Assembly: GCA_019239915.1 (NCBI GenBank) | Contig: JAFAZF010000025.1 | Location: 26,578 to 90,577, forward strand | DNA: 64,000 bases | Origin: Sphingomonadaceae bacterium | GTDB lineage: Bacteria > Pseudomonadota > Alphaproteobacteria > Sphingomonadales > Sphingomonadaceae | Direction: 5' to 3' | Part shown: positions 43,919-52,762 of the stretch, piece by piece | Numbering within the stretch: position 1 is the first letter of the stretch | Layout: each line of letters begins with the position of its first letter | Translations under genes and position numbers: made by a program | The notes under the pieces: generated by a model | The model's database searches: none | Told to the model about the DNA's origin: nothing | The model's input: the letters and a program-made list of their open reading frames with translations, nothing else

Positions 43919-44890
43919 TCAATCGACGAGACGCTTTACTTGGCGGTCGCGATCGAGCGCGGGATCGAGATAGCGGCCCACCTCATAATCGCCGGCGATG
44001 GTCGTTCGCCGGGCCGAGCGCCGGCAATCGAGCGGCACCCCCTCGGCCATATGGACCATTCGCCAATTGTCCCAGACCATCATGTCGTTGGGCTGCCACT
44101 CGTGGAAGTGGGCATGTTCAGGATCGCAGAGCATCCCGGCCAGCTCCGCGAGCAGCGCGTCGCTTTCGGCGCGATCCATGCCGAGGATGTAACGCGCATG
44201 CATCGGTGAGAGCTTGAGCACCTTTCGGCCCGTCTCTACCTGCTCGATCACGAGTGGGTGGACCACCGGCGGAAAATCGAAGCCGCTGCCGCCCCCGCCC
44301 TGGTGAACGCGCGGCAGCGGACGGATATCGCTCGGGAAGCCGAACTGACCGGAAGCGAAATCTGGATTGAACAGGTAGACGACCTCGAGATTGGCGATGC
44401 GCGCCTGCATCGCCGGTGACAGGCGCTGCCATGCCGATATTGCGTCGGCAAAGCCGGTGCGGCCCATCGTGCGCGCCGGATGCGTCATCCGCAGCACCGC
44501 GCCGCGCACGATCGTCGGCATGAACGCCTGGTCCCAATGCCAGCCGAGCCACCCCGCGCGATCGGTGCCGTCGACGTTGTAGTGCTGCGCGAACTTGGGC
44601 GCCGTATCGTCGGGATCGTAGGCGAGCGTCATCATGAAGCGATTGGTGGGATCGTTCATGTCGGCGGTCGCCGAGGCCTCCATTTCGCCGAACACGCGAC
44701 TGAGGCGCATCTGCGCATCGTCGTCATTGTCGCCGCCGCGGAAGAGCAGGATACCGTGCTCGACCCACGCCGCGCGGATCGTCTGCTCGGCCTCGCTGGA
44801 GAGCGGCCGGGAGAGATCGGCCCCGGCGATCTCCGCGCCAAAGGGACCGAACGGCCGCACTTCGATGCGATCCATCTGTGTCGTCGACAT
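43919..44890 (-). CDS. TauD/TfdA family Fe(II)/2-oxoglutarate dioxygenase
   Basis: A 323-residue dioxygenase. The metal site is His118 and Asp120 (WHWDQ) plus His280 (RMVHMAEG), and SARRTT near residues 292-297 supplies the 2-oxoglutarate-binding arginine. It is only distantly similar to the other TauD-like protein in the operon, so the two probably catalyse different steps. The LuxC-like gene ends three bases upstream. The next gene downstream begins more than 120 bases away, the largest gap in this operon. Confidence 0.92.
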   Translation of the reverse strand: MSTTQMDRIEVRPFGPFGAEIAGADLSRPLSSEAEQTIRAAWVEHGILLFRGGDNDDDAQMRLSRVFGEMEASATADMNDPTNRFMMTLAYDPDDTAPKFAQHYNVDGTDRAGWLGWHWDQAFMPTIVRGAVLRMTHPARTMGRTGFADAISAWQRLSPAMQARIANLEVVYLFNPDFASGQFGFPSDIRPLPRVHQGGGGSGFDFPPVVHPLVIEQVETGRKVLKLSPMHARYILGMDRAESDALLAELAGMLCDPEHAHFHEWQPNDMMVWDNWRMVHMAEGVPLDCRRSARRTTIAGDYEVGRYLDPALDRDRQVKRLVD

Positions 44891-44893
44891 CGC

Positions 44894-46273
44894 TCAATCC
44901 TCGTCGTTGACCCAGCGCACGAAGCGCTGGAGAGGGAGGAAGCCATCATGCGGCAACCCGGCCTCGACCATGCCGGCGCTGCCGATCCGCGTGATCCGCT
45001 GCACGCCCTGCGCGGCAAGCCGGTCGCGCAACGCCACGCGCCGCGCATCGGGATAGATGCCGACGGTCTGGGTGGCGACGTTGGCGTGACGGATCGCATC
45101 GTCGAGCACCTCGACGCGCACGACGTTCACCACCCTGCCGTCCGGATGAAAGTCGACCGGCTCGTCCGATCGGATGACGATGCCGCGCCCGTCGAACCCG
45201 CCGAACACGCGATAATCCGGCTCCAGCATGCCGAGCGCTTCGATCTCGTCGCGGATCGCGCCGGCGGGCGGCGTCGAGCAGGCGGAAGTGACCGGTCGCT
45301 CGATGCCCATCCGCGCCAGCAGCGCCTCGCAATATGCATCGACTTGCTCGACCGTGCCTTCGACGAACTGGAAGCGGCTTGAAACGCAAGCCTGCTGGTC
45401 CATCACCGTCGCGTCCGCCGCGGCGGCATCGGCGACCTCGCTGCGGGCGGTGCCGTCGACATGCACCTCGCGCCCGATCATCGAGATCGAGGTCTTGGGA
45501 TCGAACGCCACGAGCTCGAAACCGGGGCCGATATAGTCCTTGGCCGATCTTATCGTGGATTCGCCGCCCCACGCGACGAGCTTGTCGAAGAATTGCGGGC
45601 GGAACAGCATCGACTCGACCGTCCGATCGCCGCCGCGCCAATAGGCCGCCGAGAAGGAGCGGGCGACCGGATGGCCCGGCGCCACCGCGGACAGGCCGCG
45701 CAGCACTGCGCTTGCGGTATAAAGGTCGTTGGACGGCAGCTTGAGCAGATGCACGCCCTTGGTCAGCGCGCCGCGGGTGACCGTCATCGCCGTCACGCCT
45801 GGCGCGTTGCCCGCCACGATATGGACCAGCCGCGGCGGAAAGGCGCGGATCCGCGCCCTGCGGCCCGAAGGCGTTTCGACCTCGCGCCAGCCGTCGAGTA
45901 CGTCGATCCCGCCGAGCTCCTGCTCGACTTGGAAGAGCAGGGACTGGCGATCGAACACGCGGGAGAGCGTGCGATATGATCGCTCGAGCACGCCGCGCTC
46001 GAGCGGGTTCGTGCCCGCGCTCGCGATCATGGCGCGTTCGACCGCGCCTTCGGGATCACGATCGAGCCAGCCGCCCAGCGCTTCCAGGATGTCAAGGATT
46101 TCGGCCACCGGCACGTCGGCGGCGGGCGGCGGCAGATCGCGTGGCCAGACCAACGCGTCGAGATCGAGAGCCGGCGTGGCGAAGCGGCCATAATCCTGCG
46201 CGCTGCCCTCGATGATCTCGCCTTTGATGACGTGCGGTACCGTCGCGGCCGGATGGGTGAGAATCGCGTTCAT
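44894..46273 (-). CDS. LuxC-like acyl-CoA reductase
   Basis: A 459-residue protein of the LuxC acyl-CoA reductase family (PF05893), related to aldehyde dehydrogenases. HIVAGNAPGV (151-160) and the LLKLPSND segment are the NADPH-binding region. MDQQACVSSR holds the probable nucleophile Cys296, which in LuxC forms the acyl-thioester. In luminous bacteria LuxC reduces activated fatty acid to aldehyde for luciferase; no luciferase genes are present here. It overlaps the LuxE-like gene by four bases (ATGA), so the two probably work as a complex. The enzyme could also run in the acylating direction, from aldehyde to acyl-CoA. Confidence 0.9.
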   Translation of the reverse strand: MNAILTHPAATVPHVIKGEIIEGSAQDYGRFATPALDLDALVWPRDLPPPAADVPVAEILDILEALGGWLDRDPEGAVERAMIASAGTNPLERGVLERSYRTLSRVFDRQSLLFQVEQELGGIDVLDGWREVETPSGRRARIRAFPPRLVHIVAGNAPGVTAMTVTRGALTKGVHLLKLPSNDLYTASAVLRGLSAVAPGHPVARSFSAAYWRGGDRTVESMLFRPQFFDKLVAWGGESTIRSAKDYIGPGFELVAFDPKTSISMIGREVHVDGTARSEVADAAAADATVMDQQACVSSRFQFVEGTVEQVDAYCEALLARMGIERPVTSACSTPPAGAIRDEIEALGMLEPDYRVFGGFDGRGIVIRSDEPVDFHPDGRVVNVVRVEVLDDAIRHANVATQTVGIYPDARRVALRDRLAAQGVQRITRIGSAGMVEAGLPHDGFLPLQRFVRWVNDED

Positions 46274-47613
46274 GCCGCCATTGCTCCCCGCACATAGCTG
46301 TCGATCGTGCCGGCGCAGCCGATATGGTCCTCCTCGCCGGTCTGCGCATAGCGGCTGATGGTGTCGAGAATTGTCGGCCCAGGGCGACCGCAGGGGCAGC
46401 TCTCGCTCCAGTCAATCTCGACCTTGTCGCCAGTGATGCAGCCGCCCCAGCGTCCGGTGTAGAGCAGGTCGAGGAAGGCGAAACGGCCCTCCACGATGCC
46501 GCTCTCGGCGCTCACGAGCTTTTCGCCGGGCTTGTCGAGCTGGAGCCAGATCAGCCCTGGCGGTCGGTGGTAGCGCCTCGCTTCGCAGCGCGGCATCACC
46601 TGCGCCATCTCGGTCATGCCGTAAGCGCCGGGATATCGGACGTCACCGTAGAACTTGCGGACGCGCTCTTTATAGTCGTCCGGCAGCACCACGCCTTTGA
46701 CGCCCCCGCCCGCGTTGATGCGGCTTGCGGGATGGAATTCACCATCCTTGACACCGCGGGCATAGGCCATCTCGATGATCTGGAGGTGCTGCGCCCACAG
46801 CCCCCCCAGCTGGATCGGCTCGTGACGATGCGCGATCAGCGTGTCGACGAATTCGCCCATCCCGGCCGCCACGCGCTGCCCCATCTCCTTCGAGCGCGCC
46901 TCGGCGGCAGCCATCTCGGATGGAGTCGCCTTGCCCTCGCGCATCTTCTTCGCGAAGGCGGCGCCAGCGCTGACGTCGGTGATCCGCAGCGGCTCCTTGA
47001 TGAGGTTGTAGAAGGCGCCGGGCTTGGCCCAGAGATCGCGCTGAAACTGACCGGCCTCGATCGCGCTGTTCGGACCTTCGATCGGCCCGGTCCAGAAGGA
47101 GACATATTGGTTTTCGCCGACCGCTTCCGGCCAGCCGGTGGCGTGCTTGAAATGGCGCAGCTTCAGCCGCTTGTCCTCGCTCGAAGCCGGCAGGAAGGAG
47201 CATTTGCCGCTCGATCCACTGGTCGCGAGCACGGTGCAGCCGTTCGCCTTCAGCCGGTCCAGCCAGTCGTCGGCATCCTTAATCCCGGCAACGTCGATAT
47301 CGGTCAGATCGTCGGAGGAGAGCGTCGACAGCCAGGTCAACATGCGATCCCAGCGGCCGTTCTCGACGAAGCTCTCGGGATAGGATTTGTAGACGGTGTG
47401 CGCGAACAGCAGCGGCACGATGTCCTCGAAGCGCTCGATCCGATCGACGCCGGTGTCTCGCGCGCGCCGCTCAAGCACTGGGATCTTGCCGCGAAGCTCC
47501 TGGAACAGCGCATCGGCGGCAGCCAATTGCTTCGGCTCGATTTCGCTGCGGGGATGTTCGAATGCATGATCGGTCACGATCATATCGAGCAGCTCGGTGC
47601 GCTCGTCGCTCAT
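46270..47613 (-). CDS. LuxE-like acyl-protein synthetase / acyl-activating enzyme
   Basis: A 447-residue ANL-related ligase of the LuxE type (PF04443), longer than LuxE of luminous bacteria (about 370). ATSGSSGK (130-137) is the ATP loop and GAYGMTEM corresponds to the YGxTE motif. Near the C-terminus SCPCGRPGP gives Cys406 and Cys408, with Cys433 further on; LuxE uses a C-terminal cysteine to carry the acyl group. It would adenylate a carboxylic acid and pass it to the LuxC-like partner. The conserved start is the ATG at 47613, after GGAGAGAG; the open frame up to 48408 is a shadow of the divergent regulator gene. Confidence 0.88.
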   Translation of the reverse strand: MSDERTELLDMIVTDHAFEHPRSEIEPKQLAAADALFQELRGKIPVLERRARDTGVDRIERFEDIVPLLFAHTVYKSYPESFVENGRWDRMLTWLSTLSSDDLTDIDVAGIKDADDWLDRLKANGCTVLATSGSSGKCSFLPASSEDKRLKLRHFKHATGWPEAVGENQYVSFWTGPIEGPNSAIEAGQFQRDLWAKPGAFYNLIKEPLRITDVSAGAAFAKKMREGKATPSEMAAAEARSKEMGQRVAAGMGEFVDTLIAHRHEPIQLGGLWAQHLQIIEMAYARGVKDGEFHPASRINAGGGVKGVVLPDDYKERVRKFYGDVRYPGAYGMTEMAQVMPRCEARRYHRPPGLIWLQLDKPGEKLVSAESGIVEGRFAFLDLLYTGRWGGCITGDKVEIDWSESCPCGRPGPTILDTISRYAQTGEEDHIGCAGTIDSYVRGAMAA

Positions 47614-47718
47614 GGCTCTCTCCAGGTCCTCGGCGCTTCTGTTCTGTCGCCGATGAATCGAATCTATCGTGCCCCGCTCATTGCCGACAACGGGTGCATG
47701 AGACACAAACAGAGCGGG

Positions 47719-48741
47719 ATGAGACTCGACCATCTGCAGCAGGTCGCCCGCGTCGCGATCGTCTTGCCGAGTGGCGTGCGCCTCGCGAGCGCCGGCGTTC
47801 TGATCGACTGTTTCGAGCGGGCGAGGAACTGGGTTCGCGAGCAATATGGCGCAATCGATATCCTGCCGACCGCCGATCACTTCGACGTCGTCGAACTGCA
47901 ATTGCTGACGGCGGCGAGGCAAGGCGTCATGACCGAAGGCGGCGCCCGGCTGCTCGCGTCGCAGCCGTTGGACAGCAGCGAATATGACATCGCCGCCGTC
48001 GCCGACCACGCGCCCGAGGCCGTGAGCGCCGACGAGCATGCACGGCTCTCGAACTGGCTGGCAGAGCAGGCGGCGGGCGGCGCAACGATTGCCGCAAGCG
48101 GCTCGAGCGTCACGCTGGCGGCGGCGGCGGGCCTGCTGGATGGTCACCGTGCGACCGGACCTTGGCCGCTCGCCGAGCGTCTGCGCGAACGACATCCCGC
48201 GGTAGACTTCGACTTCGATACGGCGGTGGTCGAGGATGGCGGCGTGCTCACATCGGCGGGTGCGGCGGCGGACTTCGATCTCGCCGTGCGTCTGGTGGAG
48301 GCGGTGACGTCGGCGAACGTCGCGTTCTGGCTGCGGCGCGTGCTGCGCCTGACCGACGCGCGAACGGAAAGCGCGGACGCCGACCCCCTGCTGCTTCGGG
48401 CGCAGCATTGGCTTGCGGATCGGTTCTCGCGCCCGATCAGGATCGATGATCTCGCGCAGGCGATGCAGGTGAGTCGTCGGACGCTACACCGGCACTTTCT
48501 CGCGGGAACGGGAATGACGCCGATCGGCTATCTCCAGGCATTGCGCATCGGCGCGGCGAAGCGGATGCTGGAGCGGACCGGATTCAGCGTGGAGCGTATT
48601 GCGGCCCTCGTTGGTTATGGCGATACCGCGTTCTTCCGTGAAGCCTTCCGGCGCGAAGCGGGGATGACGCCGCGACGATGGCGCTTCGAACATGGCTTGC
48701 CACGCGCGCAGTCCGGAACATCAGCGGCACACCGAAGTTGA
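47719..48741 (+). CDS. GlxA-type AraC family regulator (DJ-1/PfpI plus AraC HTH)
   Basis: A roughly 340-residue regulator. The N-terminal domain (VAIVLPSG to about residue 200) resembles the amidotransferase/DJ-1-like domain of GlxA and FtrA. The C-terminal AraC domain contains IDDLAQAMQVSRRTLHRHF and a second helix-turn-helix ending with VGYGDTAFFREAFRREAGMTPRRWR. Alternative starts are 47653 and 47698, and none has a strong ribosome binding site. It is divergent from the LuxE-like gene (105 bases) and is the best candidate activator of the ten-gene operon. Its effector is unknown. Confidence 0.87.
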   Translation: MRLDHLQQVARVAIVLPSGVRLASAGVLIDCFERARNWVREQYGAIDILPTADHFDVVELQLLTAARQGVMTEGGARLLASQPLDSSEYDIAAVADHAPEAVSADEHARLSNWLAEQAAGGATIAASGSSVTLAAAAGLLDGHRATGPWPLAERLRERHPAVDFDFDTAVVEDGGVLTSAGAAADFDLAVRLVEAVTSANVAFWLRRVLRLTDARTESADADPLLLRAQHWLADRFSRPIRIDDLAQAMQVSRRTLHRHFLAGTGMTPIGYLQALRIGAAKRMLERTGFSVERIAALVGYGDTAFFREAFRREAGMTPRRWRFEHGLPRAQSGTSAAHRS

Positions 48742-48892
48742 TCTGATCCGTATTCGCACATGTGGATTGCGCCTGCGCGAGACCACATATCGCGTCGCTG
48801 ATCTAACACGCTTGCACGGCAGATGCCCCTGATGCAGTTTGAGCACAGGCAAAGTCATTGGTTCGGTGCTTAGAGGCGGACAACACACGGAT

Positions 48893-49639
48893 ATGACCGC
48901 GACCGCATTGAGCGATATGCTGGAGGAAGGGCCGCTCCCGCTTTATTACCAGCTGGAGAATAGACTGCGGGAGCGGATCGCAAAGCGCGAGTTCGGGCCG
49001 GGCGCCTTTCTCCCCAGTGAGGATATGATCGGCACGCAGTATGGCGTGAGCCGTATTACCGTTCGGCGCGCTCTCGGTGCTCTCCAGCAAGAGGGATTGA
49101 TCGAACGACGCCGGGGCGTCGGTTCGTTCGTCAGCGAGCGCCAGGGCGGCATGAACAGCCATCTGACGGGGTCGCTCGCCGAATTCCTGACCGCGGCGAC
49201 CGCGCTGACGACCGAGATTATCGTCGTCTCGGAGGAGGTTCCTCCGCCGGATGTCGTGAAGAGTCTCCGGCTCGCCACCGGCCGCAATGCGCTTCTTCTG
49301 AAGACGGTCGGTAGCCTCGAAGGCCAGGGACCGGTGACTTTCATCAATATCTGGGTTCCGCTCGAAGTCGGCAAATCGCTCACCTATCCGGCCGAGCCGG
49401 GGATACCGGTGATCCGGCAAGTCGAGCGGGCGCTGCACGCCCGGCTCACGCGCGCGGAGCAATTGATCGAGGCAGATCGCGCTGGCGAGGAGGCCGCGCG
49501 ATACCTAGGGATCGATCCGGATACGCCGATCCTGCGCGGCAAGCGCGTCTACTACGCGCATCCGGACACGCCGATCGAGGTCGCCTATGTCAGCTATCAT
49601 CCCGAGCGCTATCGCTACGCGATCGACTTCAAGGGGTGA
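48893..49639 (+). CDS. GntR family regulator with UTRA domain
   Basis: A 248-residue regulator of the HutC subfamily. The N-terminal winged helix (PLYYQLENRLRERI, then SEDMIGTQYGVSRITVRRALGALQQEGLIERRRGVG) covers about residues 15-80. The UTRA ligand-binding domain (about 95-245) ends in PIEVAYVSYHPERYRYAIDF. The longer frame from TTG at 48839 is less likely than the ATG at 48893. It lies 84 bases upstream of the carboxyltransferase gene on the same strand and may control it. Confidence 0.9.
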   Translation: MTATALSDMLEEGPLPLYYQLENRLRERIAKREFGPGAFLPSEDMIGTQYGVSRITVRRALGALQQEGLIERRRGVGSFVSERQGGMNSHLTGSLAEFLTAATALTTEIIVVSEEVPPPDVVKSLRLATGRNALLLKTVGSLEGQGPVTFINIWVPLEVGKSLTYPAEPGIPVIRQVERALHARLTRAEQLIEADRAGEEAARYLGIDPDTPILRGKRVYYAHPDTPIEVAYVSYHPERYRYAIDFKG

Positions 49640-49723
49640 GGTCGAGCAGCACAATCTCAAGACCCGGACTTTGCCCATTCAACGCGCCGTGCCGCGGTTC
49701 GCAACGGTGATGATCCGCTTTCC

Positions 49724-51286
49724 ATGAGTTGGCAGCCGGAGCTCGACGAGATCGCCGCCCGAAGCGCGCTGGCAAAGGCCATGGGCGGCGCGGAGCGGGT
49801 CGCGCGGCAGCACTCGGCCGGCCGGCTGACAGTCCGCGAACGGATCGATCGCCTACTCGATCGCGACAGCTTCGAGGAAGTCGGCAGCATCTCCGGTCGT
49901 GCGGGCTACGATGCTAGCGGCGCCCTGGCTGAATTCACACCGGCAAATTGCGTCACCGGTCGCGGCGCGATCGACGCGCGTCCTGTGATCGTGTGCGGCG
50001 ATGATTTCACGATCCGGGGCGGTTCCGCCGATGCCTCGATATGGGAGAAGTTCAAGCTGGCGGAGCGGACCGCCTTTGATTTCCGCCTGCCGCTCGTTCG
50101 CCTCATCGAAGGCTCAGGCGGCGGCGGCTCGGTGAAGACGATCGAGGAACGCGGCTACGCCAACCTTCCCGGCGGACTTGGCGGTCAATCGGGCGGCCTG
50201 TTCTTATGCGCACAAAATCTGGGCGAGGTGCCGGTCGTCGCGATCGCGCTCGGCTCGGTCGCGGGGCTTGGTGCGGCGCGGTTGTGCACCAGCCATTATT
50301 CGCTGATGGTGCGCGATACGGCGGCGGTGTTCGTTGCCGGTCCTCCGGTGGTGGAACGCCTCGGCTCGGCCATCACGAAGGAGGAACTCGGGGGATACCA
50401 GCGGCAGACTGCGGCCGGAACGGTGGACGACGTCGTCGACAGCGAGGATCAGGCGTTCGAGCGGGCGCGCCGCTTCCTCTCTTATCTACCGTCGTCGGTG
50501 CATCAGCTTTCCGCCCGGCAGCCCTGCACCGACCCGATCGACCGCAAGGAGCAGGCGTTGCTCTCGCTCGTTCCGCGCGATCCGGGTCAGGCCTACATGA
50601 TGCGCAGGATCATCGAGGCCGTTGTCGATCGCGACAGCCTATTCGAAATGGGCGCGTTATATGGCAAGGCAATGATAACCGCGCTGGTTCGCCTCAACGG
50701 ATTGTCGGTCGCGTTGATGGCCGGCAACCCGCTCCACTTCGGGGCGGCATGGGATGCCGACACCGCACAGAAAGTCACGCGGTTCGTCGACTTTGCCGAA
50801 ACCTTCCATCTGCCGATCGTGCACTTGATTGATTGCCCCGGTTTTCGCGTTGGGCCGGAGGCGGAGGATAGCGGGATGCTGCGGCACGGCTGCCGCGCGA
50901 TCAGCGCGATCACCCAGTCGACCGTGCCCTGGTGCTCCATCATCATCCGAAACGTCTTCGGCGTCGGCGGTGGCACACATCAGCCACAAAGCCGCACCGC
51001 GCTACGCTATGCTTGGCCATCGGCACGCTGGGGTTCGCTACCTCTCGCCGGCGGTGTCGAGGCCGCCTATCGCGCTGAACTTGATCAGAGTGATGATCGC
51101 GACGCCGCGTTAGCGGCTATCGAAGCGCGACTGGCCATGCTGCAGTCGCCGATCCACACCGCTGCGGCGTTTGGTGTCGAAGAGATAGTAGACCCACGCG
51201 ACACACGACGCCTGTTGTGCCGCTTCGCCGAACTTGCAGAGCCGCTTCGCCAAGTAGGGCGAACAGCTTTCACCATGCGACCCTGA
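49724..51286 (+). CDS. acyl-CoA carboxylase carboxyltransferase (beta) subunit
   Basis: A 520-residue carboxyltransferase of the propionyl-/methylcrotonyl-/geranyl-CoA carboxylase type. The N-terminal half (RQHSAGRLTVRERIDRLLD, EGSGGGGSVK) and the C-terminal half (AGNPLHFGAAWDADTAQKVTRFVDF, then HGCRAISAITQSTVPW) form the two crotonase-fold domains. GGTHQPQSR near residue 415 is in the acyl-CoA site. It would transfer a carboxyl group from carboxybiotin to an acyl-CoA. No biotin carboxylase or biotin carrier gene is in the window, so it must borrow those subunits from elsewhere. The start ATG at 49724 lacks a strong ribosome binding site. Confidence 0.9.
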   Translation: MSWQPELDEIAARSALAKAMGGAERVARQHSAGRLTVRERIDRLLDRDSFEEVGSISGRAGYDASGALAEFTPANCVTGRGAIDARPVIVCGDDFTIRGGSADASIWEKFKLAERTAFDFRLPLVRLIEGSGGGGSVKTIEERGYANLPGGLGGQSGGLFLCAQNLGEVPVVAIALGSVAGLGAARLCTSHYSLMVRDTAAVFVAGPPVVERLGSAITKEELGGYQRQTAAGTVDDVVDSEDQAFERARRFLSYLPSSVHQLSARQPCTDPIDRKEQALLSLVPRDPGQAYMMRRIIEAVVDRDSLFEMGALYGKAMITALVRLNGLSVALMAGNPLHFGAAWDADTAQKVTRFVDFAETFHLPIVHLIDCPGFRVGPEAEDSGMLRHGCRAISAITQSTVPWCSIIIRNVFGVGGGTHQPQSRTALRYAWPSARWGSLPLAGGVEAAYRAELDQSDDRDAALAAIEARLAMLQSPIHTAAAFGVEEIVDPRDTRRLLCRFAELAEPLRQVGRTAFTMRP

Positions 51287-52009
51287 CGATCCATCTTCCG
51301 TGAGCGGGTTTTGGAGCTGGGATCGGTGTCCCCAGCATCCCGGCATTGAGAGACGATCGACTGGCGAGGCGATCTTGAGCCATTTCCTACTTGAGAACGA
51401 ACAAGATGCTGAAAAGCGAACTGCCCAAGCCGTGGTAACAGGGTGGCTCGAGAAGTGAGTTGGTCAGAGCGCAGCGCGGTTGAGCCGCTCGCGCGCGGCG
51501 CCGTGAAGTCCAACGATAGCATATGTGGGGCCTTCCCCGCTGCGGCATCGTGAGGGAGGCGGCAACGCTACCCGCGCTCGACCGCGGTCAAATCCTGTCC
51601 CCGCGACCAGCTTAACAGAGTGTTGGCCCAGGCCATCGCAAGAGCCGCCCCCTTCGAGGGGCGGTTTTTTGCTACGTGGAGCATGACGGCGAGGTAGCCG
51701 CGGACCTCGAGGTGGACACCGCGCTCTTCCGCGTGTGGCATGACGATGATCGCCTTTTACCATCGGCCGCATCGCTGCCCGCGCCCCGGTTACATGATAC
51801 CCTGGATCATAGTCGGTCTCGGCTTACAATCGGGAGTTCGGCGGTTCAGATCCCGGTCCGACCAGCCGTATCCTCGTCGTGCGCGCGACCAGCGCATCGA
51901 TCGACGTTCCGTGATCTGGCGAGGCCGCCAGCGCGATCGGCGCGTCGTCGTTCGCGCTTGCGTTCGGCGCCCGCTTAGGTGACGCGCGGCGAACCCGCCG
52001 CTCCACGCC
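51287..52009. other. long non-coding stretch
   Basis: About 720 bases without a convincing protein gene on either strand. It contains a strong plus-strand terminator at 51645-51670, which is 359 bases past the carboxyltransferase stop and so may belong to a small RNA or a decayed gene. A tRNA-3'-end-like sequence lies at 51562-51608: a T-loop-like motif (GTCAAAT), twelve bases, then a discriminator-like base and CCA. No complete tRNA fold can be built. The part between 51670 and 52009 shows no recognisable features. Confidence 0.6.
51645..51670 (+). terminator. rho-independent terminator
   Basis: CCGCCCC and GGGGCGG form a seven-base-pair stem around a six-base loop with TTCG, followed by six thymines. 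The stem is perfect and GC-only, so it should be efficient. What it terminates is unclear. Confidence 0.85.
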
Positions 52010-52762
52010 TCAAGTGCGTGCAGCGAGATCCAGCGGCTTGTTCTGCGGCACCTGTGCCCAGAAGTCGGGATCGTGGCCGAAGAAGATGCGCTCGCCCTTG
52101 CGCTCTCGCGCGCGCAGCATCTTGAGCGTCGCGAGATACTGATCGGTGTCGAAGCAATGATCCGGCAGCTTGAGCTCGTCGAGCGAGCGGCGCAGATTGC
52201 AGCAGTCGGCGGCGAGCACCGCCACGCCCGTCGGCGTCATCACGCGTGCGCATTGATGACCGGGGGTATGGCCGGGTGACGGAAAAACCATGACCGCGCC
52301 ATCGCCGAACAGATCATGCTCCCCGTGAACCTTGAGCACCGGCTGCCCGGTGTCGTACTCGGGCAGATGGTAGGCCTTGTCCTCGCCGGCGAAGGCGTAC
52401 TCCCACTCGCGCGCCTGCACGACGACGGTGGCGTTCGGCAGATCGCGGTTGCCGCCGGCGTGATCGGTGTGGAGGTGCGAGTTGATGATCCACTTCACCG
52501 CGCTGGGATCGACCCCGATCGCGGTGAGCCGGGAACCGATCAGCGCATCGGATTCGAGGTCGGCACCGCTCTGATAAGGGGTGCCGACGGGACGCTCGAA
52601 GCGGGTGCCGAGCCCGGTATCGAATATCGCCAGTCCCTTGGGGTGGTCGATCAGATAGGCAGTGGCGGGACAGCGGATCTTGCCGTCCTCGCCATCGAGG
52701 AAGAAGCTCATCGGCAAGGTCATCCACCCGCAGGTGAAGGCGGTGAGAAGCGCGGTGCTCAT
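52010..52762 (-). CDS. metallo-beta-lactamase-fold lactonase (AHL-lactonase-like)
   Basis: A 250-residue metallo-beta-lactamase-fold hydrolase resembling N-acyl-homoserine lactonases (AttM/AiiA type). SHLHTDHAGG provides His96, His98, Asp100 and His101 for the two metals. PGHTPGHQ gives the next His, and LAADCCN and FFGHDPDF hold the bridging Asp and final His. Quorum-signal cleavage is possible, but lactone ring opening in a catabolic pathway is equally plausible. It overlaps the stop of the epimerase gene (ATGA), indicating coupling. Confidence 0.88.
   Translation of the reverse strand: MSTALLTAFTCGWMTLPMSFFLDGEDGKIRCPATAYLIDHPKGLAIFDTGLGTRFERPVGTPYQSGADLESDALIGSRLTAIGVDPSAVKWIINSHLHTDHAGGNRDLPNATVVVQAREWEYAFAGEDKAYHLPEYDTGQPVLKVHGEHDLFGDGAVMVFPSPGHTPGHQCARVMTPTGVAVLAADCCNLRRSLDELKLPDHCFDTDQYLATLKMLRARERKGERIFFGHDPDFWAQVPQNKPLDLAART

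Noticed and set aside
36858..47613. A bioluminescence (lux) operon
   Set aside because: LuxC- and LuxE-like genes are present, but no luciferase alpha/beta subunit or LuxD-like transferase lies in the window and the neighbours are catabolic.
46324..47718. A long N-terminal extension of the AraC-type regulator frame
   Set aside because: It overlaps the LuxE-like gene on the opposite strand and shows no domain. The regulator starts near 47653-47719.
47614..48408. Extension of the LuxE frame upstream of 47613
   Set aside because: It is the antisense of the AraC-type regulator gene and shows no similarity to LuxE.
51500..51640. Possible signal recognition particle RNA
   Set aside because: A short GCAACGCTACC match suggested it, but the invariant GGTCAGG...GGAAGG...AGCAGCC core is absent.
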